From a virus: 52,268 bases of DNA. The position numbers were made by a program, and so were the translations under genes. Below are positions 15,671 through 23,837 of the stretch, piece by piece. Position 1 is the first letter of the stretch. The number at the start of each line of letters is the position of its first letter. Below the pieces are notes generated by a model. The model did not search any database. It was not told where the DNA came from and saw only the letters and a list, made by a program, of their open reading frames with translations. The stretch is from the IMG/VR virus record IMGVR_UViG_3300043777_000338, positions 1 to 52,268 of that record; one strand, 5' to 3'.

Positions 15671-16138
15671 TTAAAAACTTATATTTACATATGCCTTCAA
15701 TCTTAACAAAGCTTTTTCTCCTTCTTCGATATCTTTTTCAGAAAAGCCATTATTTTTTATATTTTTATTCCATTCAGAAAAGATTTGATTCAATTGCATG
15801 TAAAGAGACAAACCTTTTTTAGAAAGTTTAATTTCTTGATTTCTCCCATCAAGAAGTGATTTTTCTTTTATAAGATAATTGTTTTCGATCATTTTTTGTA
15901 AATTATAAGTAACATTTGACCCAATATAATAATTCTGGTTTTTTATATCACTTACATTTATCTTCTTTGTACCAATGTTATATAAGATCAAACATTGAAT
16001 GCTATTTATATCATTAATTTTATTTTTTACTAAATTTCTTTTTAATGATTGAAGAAAAGTATGATTTAAATTCTCACTTAAAGAAAATATTCTTAAATAA
16101 TGATAGTTTTTTTCAAAACTGTTTTCTGTTGTTGTCAT
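15671..16138 (-). CDS. MarR/LdtR-like winged-helix transcription regulator
   Basis: 155 residues. The winged HTH runs about 40-110: QCLILYNIG, INVSDIKNQNYYIGSNVTYNLQKMIENNYLIKE (recognition region), then the wing SLLDGRNQEIKLSKKG. YYIGSNVTYNLxKxxExxYL with the following D-R-wing is characteristic of the alphaproteobacterial LdtR-like MarR group. Dimerisation helices lie at both ends. A phage copy may regulate the leftward operon itself or interfere with the host regulator. It is coupled to the upstream gene by an ATGA overlap. Confidence 0.8.
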   Translation of the reverse strand: MTTTENSFEKNYHYLRIFSLSENLNHTFLQSLKRNLVKNKINDINSIQCLILYNIGTKKINVSDIKNQNYYIGSNVTYNLQKMIENNYLIKEKSLLDGRNQEIKLSKKGLSLYMQLNQIFSEWNKNIKNNGFSEKDIEEGEKALLRLKAYVNISF

Positions 16139-16434
16139 TGGCCGATTCCTTTTTTTCTTGTAGTTTTTTTTAATTCTTCAACACTATTTTCAATTTTATT
16201 TTTGCAATCTATATAGCTTTTTAACAAGTGATCTGAAATTTTTATTAATTCATTAATGTAATGAGGATTTTTTTCTTCATCAATTGTTTTATTAATTTTT
16301 TTATATTCTCTTAGAAAACGAGTGGCAGATTTTTTGCACTGAGCTAATTCATAACGAGCTCCTGTTTTTCCATATGTATCAACCATACGTTCCCAATAAG
16401 ATTTAGAAGAATTGTTCGTATTTAAATTAATCAT
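16135..16434 (-). CDS. Hypothetical coiled-coil protein (99 aa)
   Basis: Mostly a long charged helix (ELAQCKKSATRFLREYKKIN...ELIKISDHLLKSYIDCKNKIENSVEELKK) with a basic tail TTRKKGIGQ. ATGA-type overlaps at both ends tie it to the MarR-like gene and the gene before it. Resembles phage proteins that associate with regulators or terminase small subunits only in general composition; no assignment made. Confidence 0.6.
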   Translation of the reverse strand: MINLNTNNSSKSYWERMVDTYGKTGARYELAQCKKSATRFLREYKKINKTIDEEKNPHYINELIKISDHLLKSYIDCKNKIENSVEELKKTTRKKGIGQ

Positions 16435-16802
16435 TGCTCATCTCCTGTTTCTAAAATCTTTTGTTTCATTCTAGCTTCATGTAAAAGTCTATTTGTAAGC
16501 TCTACAGCTGCTTCACATCTTTGTTTTATAGCTGGAATAGATTCAAGTCTCAACTGCTTTTTCTTTATCTCTAGAGCAGTGCGCGGTAGTTCCATTCCAA
16601 TTTCCGCGGCAATAGGTTCCATCTGTCTGATAAGATCTTTTATCTCTAATCGCAATGTTTCTTCTTCAAGATCAAGCGCATTGATGTGAATTTGCACTTG
16701 CATAACACATGTCGCAAGAGAATTCGCTCCATACATCTCAATTGCAGAACGAATCAATGACTCATCTTCCATTAGGGGGAAATATTCTTCTTTAGGTATC
16801 AT
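16431..16802 (-). CDS. Hypothetical helical protein (123 aa), near the head of the leftward operon
   Basis: The start used is the ATG after AAAGGAGATTATT; an in-frame ATG eight codons earlier would bury that ribosome site. The protein is a long acidic/basic helix set (LEEETLRLEIKDLIRQMEPIAAE, ALEIKKKQLRLESIPAIKQRCEAAVEL). No family recognised. Confidence 0.65.
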   Translation of the reverse strand: MIPKEEYFPLMEDESLIRSAIEMYGANSLATCVMQVQIHINALDLEEETLRLEIKDLIRQMEPIAAEIGMELPRTALEIKKKQLRLESIPAIKQRCEAAVELTNRLLHEARMKQKILETGDEQ

Positions 16803-16866
16803 AATAATCTCCTTTTTTGTTATCATTCTTACTATATATACTAAATATGAAAGTTTCGTTAAAAAG

Positions 16867-17022
16867 CTAAAAATTTGTTAATAATTGTGGAACATATCCA
16901 GAAACTGCAGCAAAGTCATCACAATTGCTAAAAAAATCTTGCGTTAGATATTGAAGGTTAAAAAAATAGTCATCCACATTCTGTATGTTATCGAAATTTG
17001 AGTTTGAGTAATTGTTGTTCAT
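16867..17022 (-). CDS. Small hypothetical protein (51 aa), first gene leftward of the iterons
   Basis: The start chosen is the ATG preceded by AAAGGAAA, giving an Asn/Phe/Asp-rich peptide (MNNNYSNSNFDNIQNVDDYF... ending YVPQLLTNF). An earlier ATG 30 codons upstream is possible but lacks a good site. Function unknown. It is the nearest leftward gene to the repeat-rich region. Confidence 0.45.
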   Translation of the reverse strand: MNNNYSNSNFDNIQNVDDYFFNLQYLTQDFFSNCDDFAAVSGYVPQLLTNF

Positions 17023-17201
17023 CTTGTTTTTCCTTTGTTGTTTGTTGTTTTCATCAGGCCAAATCTGATTAGCTGATAAAATATTTTTAACATGCGTAAT
17101 TTTCTTTTTCAAGAAGAATTTTTTCTTTTTTTAAAAAAAATATTAAGTTGTTAAAATGTAGGCATGTAAAGAGCAGTGGCAAGAGGAGCGCCAGTTAGAA
17201 A

Positions 17202-17615
17202 GTTTGACCTGTTTAACCTGGAAGGTAAAATTAATAAAATTTGTATTAAATTTATTCTTGACATACATTTTTGACACGCAACTCCTGGTTGAAAATTGAC
17301 TTCTAATCAAGGCCAAGGCTTTGAGACCTCAGATTTGAGTTTAGCCTGTTTGGGCATATGTTTGGGTACACCAAACTCAAACCTCTTAAACTATTGATAT
17401 TATTATATTATATTATTATTTTTTATATATTTTTATGTTTAACCTGTTTTTTCCGGATATGATCCTACCTCTGGAACTTTGTCTATCTGTCATGTATTGG
17501 ATCTTTAAAAAGGGGGCCCGGGCAGGTTAAACAGCCCAAACTTGGAGACCATTGAAAAATAAGGTGGAAATCCAAATTTACTTGCAGGTTAAACACAGGC
17601 CAAACAGGCCAAACA
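17202..17615. other. Iteron cluster with AT-rich core: candidate replication origin or operator region
   Basis: The 11-mer TGTTTAACCTG occurs at 17210-17220 and 17436-17446, and its complement CAGGTTAAACA at 17523-17533 and 17585-17595: two copies facing one way, then two facing the other. One-to-three-base variants extend the array: GTTTGACCTG (17202-17211), GTTTAGCCTG (17339-17348) and two tandem CAGGCCAAACA (17596-17606 and 17605-17615), giving about 10-bp phasing at the right end. A nearly pure A/T tract (about 17391-17436) lies in the middle. The 750-base gap between divergent transcription units (17023-17768) contains no gene. Iterons plus an AT-rich unwinding tract fit a phage origin; a multi-site operator is the main alternative. 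Confidence 0.6.
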
Positions 17616-17768
17616 TGAGCATGAGATACACTTCATGGTCGTCACGAGGATATCATACATTAATGGCGCTGTCAAATCGATGAAATGGATGAGGAAAGAA
17701 AAATTTCTTGAATATTGATATATTATAGTTTATAATGCCCATTGTAATTTTTGAGGTATATTGTGACT

Positions 17769-17918
17769 ATGAAAATACAAAGAAAAGAAAAGACAGAGAA
17801 GATATCAGATGAAGAATTGATAAATACTTTGTTGCATGTCATAGAAAGCCAGAATAATATAATACGAAAGATGATAGGAAGTAAAATGGAATATGAGATA
17901 GAACGAAATGGATCTTAA
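17769..17918 (+). CDS. Small hypothetical protein (49 aa)
   Basis: Charged helical peptide (MKIQRKEKTEKISDEELINT...NIIRKMIGSKMEYEIERNGS) ending two bases before the next ATG. A TTGAGG lies 14 bases upstream, a loose ribosome-site spacing. The close packing against the next gene is the main support. Confidence 0.45.
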   Translation: MKIQRKEKTEKISDEELINTLLHVIESQNNIIRKMIGSKMEYEIERNGS

Positions 17919-17920
17919 CA

Positions 17921-18313
17921 ATGTATACAACGCAAATAAAATCAAAAGATATTGATAAAAATACACATTATCAGGACAAGGAATATTGTTCATGTGAATT
18001 TATAAAAACAAATTTATTTGATCATCGAGATAGAAAGGCATCAGGGTACGATTGTTTCGACAAGCATTATACAATGTGTAAGCAATGTGGAAAGCAAATG
18101 GGTTTTTCGTATTACAAGCTTATCGATGACATGGATGAGGTGAATAAAAGTGTTACGCGTGCGACATGGCGATGGTTATTGCTTGCGAGAAAACACGCAC
18201 TGGAAGTAACTGAGTTATTGCCGGATGATAATGAAAAAGAAAAGTATGCGCAATATCTGAACTTCTTATTTCGAAGCGGAGAACGTTCGATTCATTTAAT
18301 TTTGCCGGATTAA
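17921..18313 (+). CDS. Hypothetical Cys-rich protein, possible zinc ribbon
   Basis: 130 residues. Cysteines come as CSC (residues 23-25), C45 and MCKQCGKQ (C53, C56), which could form a C-x-C...C-x2-C metal site. After that the protein is helical and basic (TRATWRWLLLARKHALEVTELL). A small zinc-binding regulator of rightward transcription is possible. Family not recognised. Confidence 0.6.
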   Translation: MYTTQIKSKDIDKNTHYQDKEYCSCEFIKTNLFDHRDRKASGYDCFDKHYTMCKQCGKQMGFSYYKLIDDMDEVNKSVTRATWRWLLLARKHALEVTELLPDDNEKEKYAQYLNFLFRSGERSIHLILPD

Positions 18314-18318
18314 TTTAA

Positions 18319-18492
18319 ATGGTTATTATAGTAGATGTTTTATTTGCGTTGATTGCTATTTACGTATTATTGAAGATATTTTCTGAATATGGAGAAATGA
18401 AAAAGAATTCATATTTATATATTGAAAATATAGTAATAGCAATATTGATTGTGATTTGCTTTTTAGGCGCAAGAAATGCATTGGTTAATTAA
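18319..18492 (+). CDS. Small two-helix membrane protein (57 aa), holin candidate
   Basis: Starts six bases after the previous stop. Two hydrophobic segments (VIIVDVLFALIAIYVLLKI and IENIVIAILIVICFLGA) flank a short charged loop (EYGEMKKN), the layout of a class II-type holin. It overlaps the next small membrane protein by 17 bases. No endolysin follows, so a lysis role is suggested by form only. Confidence 0.5.
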   Translation: MVIIVDVLFALIAIYVLLKIFSEYGEMKKNSYLYIENIVIAILIVICFLGARNALVN

Positions 18493-18640
18493 TCATGTTT
18501 TGGTGTATTTAAAGAAAAGATTTCCTCAAAATTGGCAGCCATTATTTTTTCTAGCTTTGTTTATTATTGTCTATTTATCAATTGCGATGTTCTTTGTGAT
18601 ATTGGCGATGATATTTTGGTTGCAGTATTATTTCGTATGA
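18476..18640 (+). CDS. Small one-helix membrane protein (54 aa)
   Basis: Overlaps the preceding membrane gene in a different frame. An amphipathic basic N-terminus (HWLINHVLVYLKKRFPQNW) precedes one long membrane segment (PLFFLALFIIVYLSIAMFFVILAMIFW). It may be the partner of the preceding protein (holin/antiholin or pinholin pair) or an envelope-modifying peptide. No family recognised. Confidence 0.45.
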   Translation: MHWLINHVLVYLKKRFPQNWQPLFFLALFIIVYLSIAMFFVILAMIFWLQYYFV

Positions 18641-18947
18641 TTTTAGCTTTTCTATAGAGAAAATCTCCACACTTTTTTTGTAAGTCAAGAGAAAAATTTT
18701 GTGCTGCTTAAAATCTGGCATCTATGTTTAAAAAATATCCATCGAACAAAATGTCTAATAAGCTAGCGACTTAAACTTGTAATTTGATTTATGTTACACT
18801 AATCAAGTTTGATATCTTGTTAACAAAAGCTGTTAACAATTTTCTTTTTAAAAAAAGAAAATGTTCTCCTCCGCGAAGAAAACTCATTAAGGTTATTGTT
18901 CTGACTAGACAATGTCGCAGCAGCGCTGGCAAATCATTTGCTCCAAC

Positions 18948-19053
18948 TGCACGCAGATTCCGTGCGATTGATCATATCATTATAGAATCAAGAAGATCTT
19001 TTGTTATGAATCTTCTCCCATGGTTGAGTTGTACGCAGGTTGCGTGCGACTGA
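18948..19053. repeat. Pair of imperfect 24-bp direct repeats, each self-complementary
   Basis: The copies at 18948-18971 and 19030-19053 agree at 20 of 24 positions and start 82 bases apart. Each contains an ACGCAG...GTGCG core; the first can form a GCACG/CGTGC hairpin. Confidence 0.55.
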
Positions 19054-19417
19054 AAATATTTCTGAGCGAACCATAGGTCGACCCTATGATGCTTTTCTGA
19101 CCCCCGGCCCCCGAATTTTTATAGATATATATTAATGGTATGGTACCTACGCTTTCAATTCCCCGGAAAAATTTTCCAAAAACGACCCCTTGACCTTTCT
19201 CCCTCTTATCTCTACACTCTTTTCCAGAAGTCGCTAAATTTGTCCACATTTTGGCGACTTCACCTTTCTTGGGTATGCGCATCATTATCGGATGGAAGTG
19301 ATGCGCATCTTCCTCTCCTAAAAAACAAAAAACCTCTTGACTCTGATTTTTCCCTCATTTATCCTGACCTTGATCACTAAAGTCATTCATCACTTAGTGG
19401 TTTTCTTTGTTGTTGTT

Positions 19418-19444
19418 CCGAGGGACTCATCCTGAGTTCCTCGG
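19418..19444 (+). other. Strong stem-loop before the toxin locus
   Basis: CCGAGGGACTCA pairs with TGAGTTCCTCGG around a TCC loop: 12 bp with one G-U pair. It lies three bases before the terminator hairpin, so the two could form a tandem structure at the 3' end of a transcript from the left. Confidence 0.6.
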
Positions 19445-19447
19445 TTT

Positions 19448-19489
19448 GCCACCGCGATTCGCCTCCCCTTGAATGCGGTGGCTTTTTTT
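19448..19489 (+). terminator. Rho-independent terminator insulating the toxin locus
   Basis: GCCACCGC (19448-19455) pairs with GCGGTGGC (19475-19482) and is followed by TTTTTTTA. It would stop rightward transcription before the toxin gene. Confidence 0.85.
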
Positions 19490-19525
19490 ATATCTTTTTT
19501 TTACTTAGAGTTTAGATCTTTCTTC

Positions 19526-19575
19526 ATATCTTTTTTTATATCTTTTTTTATATCTTTTTTTATATCTTTTTTTTT
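19526..19575. repeat. 12-bp microsatellite (ATATCTTTTTTT x4)
   Basis: Four tandem ATATC-T7 units (the last with T9) plus a degenerate unit at 19488-19502. The array ends 16 bases before the toxin promoter's -35 element. Unit number could change by slippage and so alter promoter activity. Confidence 0.85.
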
Positions 19576-19591
19576 ATTCCGAAGAATTCAC

Positions 19592-19620
19592 TTGAATTAC
19601 AACAAAAAACAAGATTTAAT
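19592..19620 (+). promoter_or_regulatory. Probable toxin-gene promoter
   Basis: TTGAAT and TTTAAT are separated by exactly 17 bases, about 40 bases before the toxin ATG and just downstream of the terminator and microsatellite. Confidence 0.6.
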
Positions 19621-19663
19621 AAAACCAAAAGAAAGAAAAGAACATCAATTAGGGAGAATTGAG

Positions 19664-22600
19664 ATGTCTTATAAAGGAATCCAAACCATGATAACAAAAG
19701 CAATCAACCGTCTGTTAAATTTTTTCGCTATTAAAGTGCTTCGCCTGGTACTCATATTCGCACATTTATGTTTTTGTATTATTCCGTGTTACTCATCTGC
19801 TCTCCAGGAAGATCCGCCGACTCCTGTATATAAAGTTAATCTTACGAGGTTAGCTGAAAAGGAATTGGATCTCATAGGAGGACTTCAGCATCCTGGCACA
19901 CTTGTCATTCACGTTCCCTCTCTGACATTACCGAATTATATTGAGCTGACGAAGATCCGGCATCTTCATATTGTAACTGATACACTTTCTCTTCCTGCTG
20001 GATTAATGGCGCCAGAATTGACGCTTGAGGCTACTGGAAGATTATCATGTGGTACTTCATTATATGCTCCGGCAAAGATTGGATCCACGAGAGGGCCATT
20101 TAACCTGACGGCAGCTTCTGTTGATGCATCATTTGCGAAGATCTATGGGTTTGGTCCTTCGAAGATTAAGACGACGGTTGGTGCATTTCATCTTGGTTCT
20201 ATGGCTGCAAACGGATCATCTGGATCCTATTTAGTTATGAATGATAAATTCACAATGGATCTGGTGGGTGCATTTATTATGCAGCATGCTGAAGCGCGTT
20301 TTAGAGATGATTCAGAAATTGTATCAAAGACTGCTATTGATTTAACTGCAAGTACGATTAAGGGCAAAGGAAATGGAATATTTGATGCTCCCACAGTTTC
20401 ATTAAAACGTCCTCCTGTTACATGGACGATGGCTGGTTGCGCTCCGAGATTAGCTGTTTATGCGCATGTTTCACCCTATGAAAGTTTGATTCATCGAACA
20501 GGGGACATCAATTTTAGGAACGTTAATCAGCTTTATATTCAGGCCAGTTCAGTTCTTGCAGGAGGAAATATTTTTAGAACTGGTGCTATTGCGCATAACT
20601 CCTTTCCATATGGCGCCTCTTTAAACCATCCTTTAATTTTGCACATGCTTCAGATGTATCGAAATCCAAGTTGTCCATATCATGGTTGTGCAAATAATTT
20701 TTTTTCACTGGCTGAAGGAACCGCATATATATCGGCATTAAAACGCCAGTATGGTGCTTTTACGAGATTTAATCCTCAACAATATCTAGCATGCAATACT
20801 ATTATTGAGCCGCAGCTCATTGGAAACTCTGCTGGTTATTCAATTGTTTCTCCTCGTTTCTTAGGAAACGTTATTAACATGGAGCTTGGGAATTTCGCTT
20901 TAAGTCTTATCTCGTCTGCGAGGAAATTTATTTCTAGGGGTAATTCAGGGCTTATCTATAATCCAGAGTTAAAAAGAGAAGATGCGAAGAATGGTTTTGT
21001 TCAGATTGCGAATTTATCAAATGTATTTGAATTAGAGGAATTGAGATCCTCTTTTTATAAGAAGCATGTTTCTGGTGTTTATACATCAGAGCATCCGTTT
21101 GGAACAGCGTATCATCCAACGCCCCAGCAGGTAGTTTTCCTTGATCGTATGCCAACGCAGATGTTCTTTGATCCGCTTGCTAATATAGATATGGATTTGG
21201 CGATTCATTCTGTATTTACTCAATTAAGTGGAAAGACTTTCACTCAGGGATATAGCGGTACTAAATGGACTGAAAGTTTTTTCGAAAATGCTGAGCAATG
21301 GAAGAAGGAGAACAATAAGAAGATTATCTCTGCTCAGGACTTGCAGAAAGCCTTGGTGCCATTGCTTTTCTACAGCATTCGACATGTGGCTGGAAAGGAA
21401 CATGCTGATCTACATTTATCTGTGCCTTCACAGGAAATTGTACCTTATAGATCAGCCGGTGATATATATGCAGAAGAGGAAATTGATATTAAGACTCTTT
21501 CTGATTTAGCTCATAAAAACAATCGTTTAATTGCGAAAAAGAAAATAGACTCTATCTCTGAGCATGGTTCTCAATATCGTGAGACGACGAAATATAGACG
21601 CCATGGAGAAAGCTCCTATCAAGATTTTGCAGCACCTCAACAGCAATTTATCTGTCTTGAAGGTCCTATATTCCAGAGCGCTGGAGCAAACCTCTCTAAC
21701 ACTGGCGTTGGCACATTTGCGCGCGGATCAGTTACAATGCGCGCTAAGCATGGAACAATTCAAAATCTTCCTCTTGAGTTGAATGGTTTTTCTTCTGGTA
21801 AAAGATGGACACATAAAACTGTAACCCATTTCAATGGAACAATTTCCTCAACCGACGGAGATATGCTTCTTTCTTCCAATCAAGATAATACCTTGGCTGG
21901 AACTGATGTTTCTTCAAAAGGTCCTATTGTTATTTATTCTCGATCAGGAAAGGCGATGGTTCTGACTACCATTTCTGAAGATGAATATAGGTTTCGCAAA
22001 AATGAGAAGAACTTATTTTTTACGAAGTCTAAGGATAAGGGTCATATAGAGCATGTTGCGAAGATGCCAAATCTATCCTCTGAGGCAAAAGTTGTTATAT
22101 ATGGGGGCAACGGTTCATTTGTAGAATATCCGGCAGGGAAGGGGCTTCCGGCATGGACGCAGGATTTAAGAAATGCGAACTTTATCCCTGTAGACGAAGT
22201 TCATGAGAAGTGGAACCGGAAGTCATTTGAATTTACACCTCAATTTAAAGCTTTAGTTGCTACAGCTACAAATCTAGCTATTCCTGGCTATGGTAGTATC
22301 CTTGCATCAGCAGCTGTAACAGCATTGATGGATGCGAAGGGCGATCTTAGAAAAGCTGCGAAGAAGTTTACAAAGCCTCAGAACCTACGACGACTTGCAG
22401 CAGATTTAGCTGTGAAATATGTAACTCAATCTATTGGCGCAGATGGTTTTTCTAATGTCCTTACTGATCGGATAAAGAATGAAGCTATTAAGGCTGGAGT
22501 TAGATCTGCAACTTCTGTATTTATCGATCATGAAAAGCCGAGGGATGCTGCGCTTAATGGATTTAAAGGTTTTGTTGCAGACGTTGTGTGTGGTGAAATG

Positions 22601-23539
22601 TCCGCTAAAATCGGACAGTCGAAAGGGGCGCTTGGCGATTTTGGTAATATCCTTCATATAGCGAATGGTGCACTCCATGGGACGATAAAAGATCGTGATC
22701 CAGTCGCTGGTATGATTGGTAGCTTTATTGGAGAGAGTGGGGCAGACGTATTCGATTCAGAAGATGCCGGTAGGTTGTCTGCGGCGATAGCTGCATTCGT
22801 GACTCGACAGAACATATCGACTACTAATGATGCTGCTGATATTGCGGTTAAGAATAATCATGCTCATCTGTTAATGGTTTTGCCTGAGCTAGTATTGCCA
22901 TTGTTGGCAGCTGGTACTGCTGCTGTTTCAGCGCCGATAGCCGCTGCCATTGTGGCATTAGCTCCAACAAAAATGGGTAATGGCGATCTGGTTGATTGGT
23001 ACGCAATAGAGCAAAATAGGGGAATACGATTTGATGCTCCTCCATCTAGAGAATCTATATTCTTTACCCCAGCGCATCATTCAGGACCATCGACTTACTT
23101 TACGCCTGTTCCTGCCTATCGTGGAGTCATGAAGGAAAGTTTTCCGGTTACAACAAGTGTACGTCAAATATTGTATACGCCAATATCAGAAAAAGAGTAT
23201 TCGATTTTTAGCACACCCATTTATCAAAGAGAAGTTTCAATGTTCAACTTTGGGTTTAGGGGATCAAGGGGTTTTGAATTAAAGAATCCTCCATATCAAA
23301 AAACTAGGAATGTGCCACAAACTATTAATGAGAAAGAGTTTTCGGGACACGTTTTGGATCAAATGCAAAATAGAGGATTGATGCCTTCTGTTGTTGAACA
23401 TGCTATAAATTATGGTAATATTTTCCATACTAGAGATAAAACTATAGGATATTATGATATAGAAAATGATTTGCGTGTCATTGTAGATAGAGAATCGGGA
23501 AGAATTGTTACAACTATACCAGGAAAGCCAAACCAATGA
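19664..23539 (+). CDS. Secreted polymorphic toxin, FHA-like body with DUF4258-type C-terminal toxin
   Basis: 1291 residues from the ATG with an AGGGAG site; the frame stays open upstream only because of the microsatellite (FISF repeats). A long basic N-terminus and a hydrophobic core (KVLRLVLIFAHLCFCIIPCYSSA) form a signal peptide. Residues about 60-330 and 700-860 are beta-helix-like, as in filamentous haemagglutinin/CdiA proteins. Residues about 920-1060 are Ala-rich and helical (DUF637-like). A pretoxin region repeats short (I/Y)-x-(F/Y/S)TP motifs. The last about 67 residues match DUF4258 (FSGHVLDQMQNRGLMPSVV...GYYDIENDLRVIVDRESGRIVTTI), predicted RNase-like. No CdiB/FhaC partner is present, so the export route is unclear. 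The stop overlaps the immunity gene. Confidence 0.82.
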   Translation: MSYKGIQTMITKAINRLLNFFAIKVLRLVLIFAHLCFCIIPCYSSALQEDPPTPVYKVNLTRLAEKELDLIGGLQHPGTLVIHVPSLTLPNYIELTKIRHLHIVTDTLSLPAGLMAPELTLEATGRLSCGTSLYAPAKIGSTRGPFNLTAASVDASFAKIYGFGPSKIKTTVGAFHLGSMAANGSSGSYLVMNDKFTMDLVGAFIMQHAEARFRDDSEIVSKTAIDLTASTIKGKGNGIFDAPTVSLKRPPVTWTMAGCAPRLAVYAHVSPYESLIHRTGDINFRNVNQLYIQASSVLAGGNIFRTGAIAHNSFPYGASLNHPLILHMLQMYRNPSCPYHGCANNFFSLAEGTAYISALKRQYGAFTRFNPQQYLACNTIIEPQLIGNSAGYSIVSPRFLGNVINMELGNFALSLISSARKFISRGNSGLIYNPELKREDAKNGFVQIANLSNVFELEELRSSFYKKHVSGVYTSEHPFGTAYHPTPQQVVFLDRMPTQMFFDPLANIDMDLAIHSVFTQLSGKTFTQGYSGTKWTESFFENAEQWKKENNKKIISAQDLQKALVPLLFYSIRHVAGKEHADLHLSVPSQEIVPYRSAGDIYAEEEIDIKTLSDLAHKNNRLIAKKKIDSISEHGSQYRETTKYRRHGESSYQDFAAPQQQFICLEGPIFQSAGANLSNTGVGTFARGSVTMRAKHGTIQNLPLELNGFSSGKRWTHKTVTHFNGTISSTDGDMLLSSNQDNTLAGTDVSSKGPIVIYSRSGKAMVLTTISEDEYRFRKNEKNLFFTKSKDKGHIEHVAKMPNLSSEAKVVIYGGNGSFVEYPAGKGLPAWTQDLRNANFIPVDEVHEKWNRKSFEFTPQFKALVATATNLAIPGYGSILASAAVTALMDAKGDLRKAAKKFTKPQNLRRLAADLAVKYVTQSIGADGFSNVLTDRIKNEAIKAGVRSATSVFIDHEKPRDAALNGFKGFVADVVCGEMSAKIGQSKGALGDFGNILHIANGALHGTIKDRDPVAGMIGSFIGESGADVFDSEDAGRLSAAIAAFVTRQNISTTNDAADIAVKNNHAHLLMVLPELVLPLLAAGTAAVSAPIAAAIVALAPTKMGNGDLVDWYAIEQNRGIRFDAPPSRESIFFTPAHHSGPSTYFTPVPAYRGVMKESFPVTTSVRQILYTPISEKEYSIFSTPIYQREVSMFNFGFRGSRGFELKNPPYQKTRNVPQTINEKEFSGHVLDQMQNRGLMPSVVEHAINYGNIFHTRDKTIGYYDIENDLRVIVDRESGRIVTTIPGKPNQ

Positions 23540-23811
23540 ATTTTTTAGAAAAGGCAAGAACGTTGCATGAGTCTATTCATAATATCTTAATTAATGAATG
23601 GGATCCAATTGGCGTGAATATATTTCCACAAGCTAATGATGAATATGACATGTATATTCCAGAAATTTACAAAATGCTTATTCACAGAAGACCAAAGCAT
23701 GAATTATTCGATTATCTATGGTGGGTTGAGACAGAACGAATGGGATTAAAAGGAAATCGACAACATACTGATAGAGTTGTCGATGATTTAGAAAAATTAA
23801 TAGCACATTAG
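23536..23811 (+). CDS. Cognate immunity protein, DUF1871-like
   Basis: 91 residues. The ATG overlaps the toxin stop (ATGA), giving coupled translation, as expected of a toxin's cognate antidote. ILINEWDPIGVNI followed by DEYDMYIPEIYKMLIHR matches the DUF1871 core (WDPIG...DEYDxY), a family often found next to secreted toxins. It would bind and neutralise the DUF4258-type domain. The acidic, compact composition also fits an immunity protein. Confidence 0.75.
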   Translation: MNFLEKARTLHESIHNILINEWDPIGVNIFPQANDEYDMYIPEIYKMLIHRRPKHELFDYLWWVETERMGLKGNRQHTDRVVDDLEKLIAH

Positions 23812-23837
23812 TTTAAATATATAACAGAGATATCAAA

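Larger units (their letters stand above)
18641..19447. other. Non-coding, hairpin-rich region
   Basis: No convincing gene is present; the short open frames have no ribosome sites and improbable composition. The stretch holds several symmetric elements: GGAAAAATTTTCC (19165-19177), GAAGTCGC / GCGACTTC (19227-19234 and 19254-19261), and a perfect 10-bp inverted repeat ATGCGCATCA / TGATGCGCAT (19275-19284 and 19299-19308). It also has unusually GC-rich C-runs (about 19089-19105) for this genome. It could hold a packaging site, a structured RNA or a recombination scar; the sequence does not decide. Confidence 0.55.

Noticed and set aside
18784-19053. Open frame of 89 codons in the non-coding gap
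   Set aside because: No ribosome site, unusual composition, and it covers the hairpin and direct-repeat elements; treated as chance.
19080-19180. C-rich stretch as a cos site
   Set aside because: The composition is suggestive, but there is no terL adjacency and no recognisable cohesive-end symmetry; left as an unassigned element.
19004-19380. Two further open frames on opposite strands (93 and 81 codons)
   Set aside because: They overlap each other, lack ribosome sites and run through perfect inverted repeats, so they look non-coding.
19469-19663. N-terminal extension of the toxin gene
   Set aside because: It is encoded by the microsatellite (FISF repeats), starts inside the terminator and lacks a ribosome site; the ATG at 19664 follows AGGGAG and a promoter.
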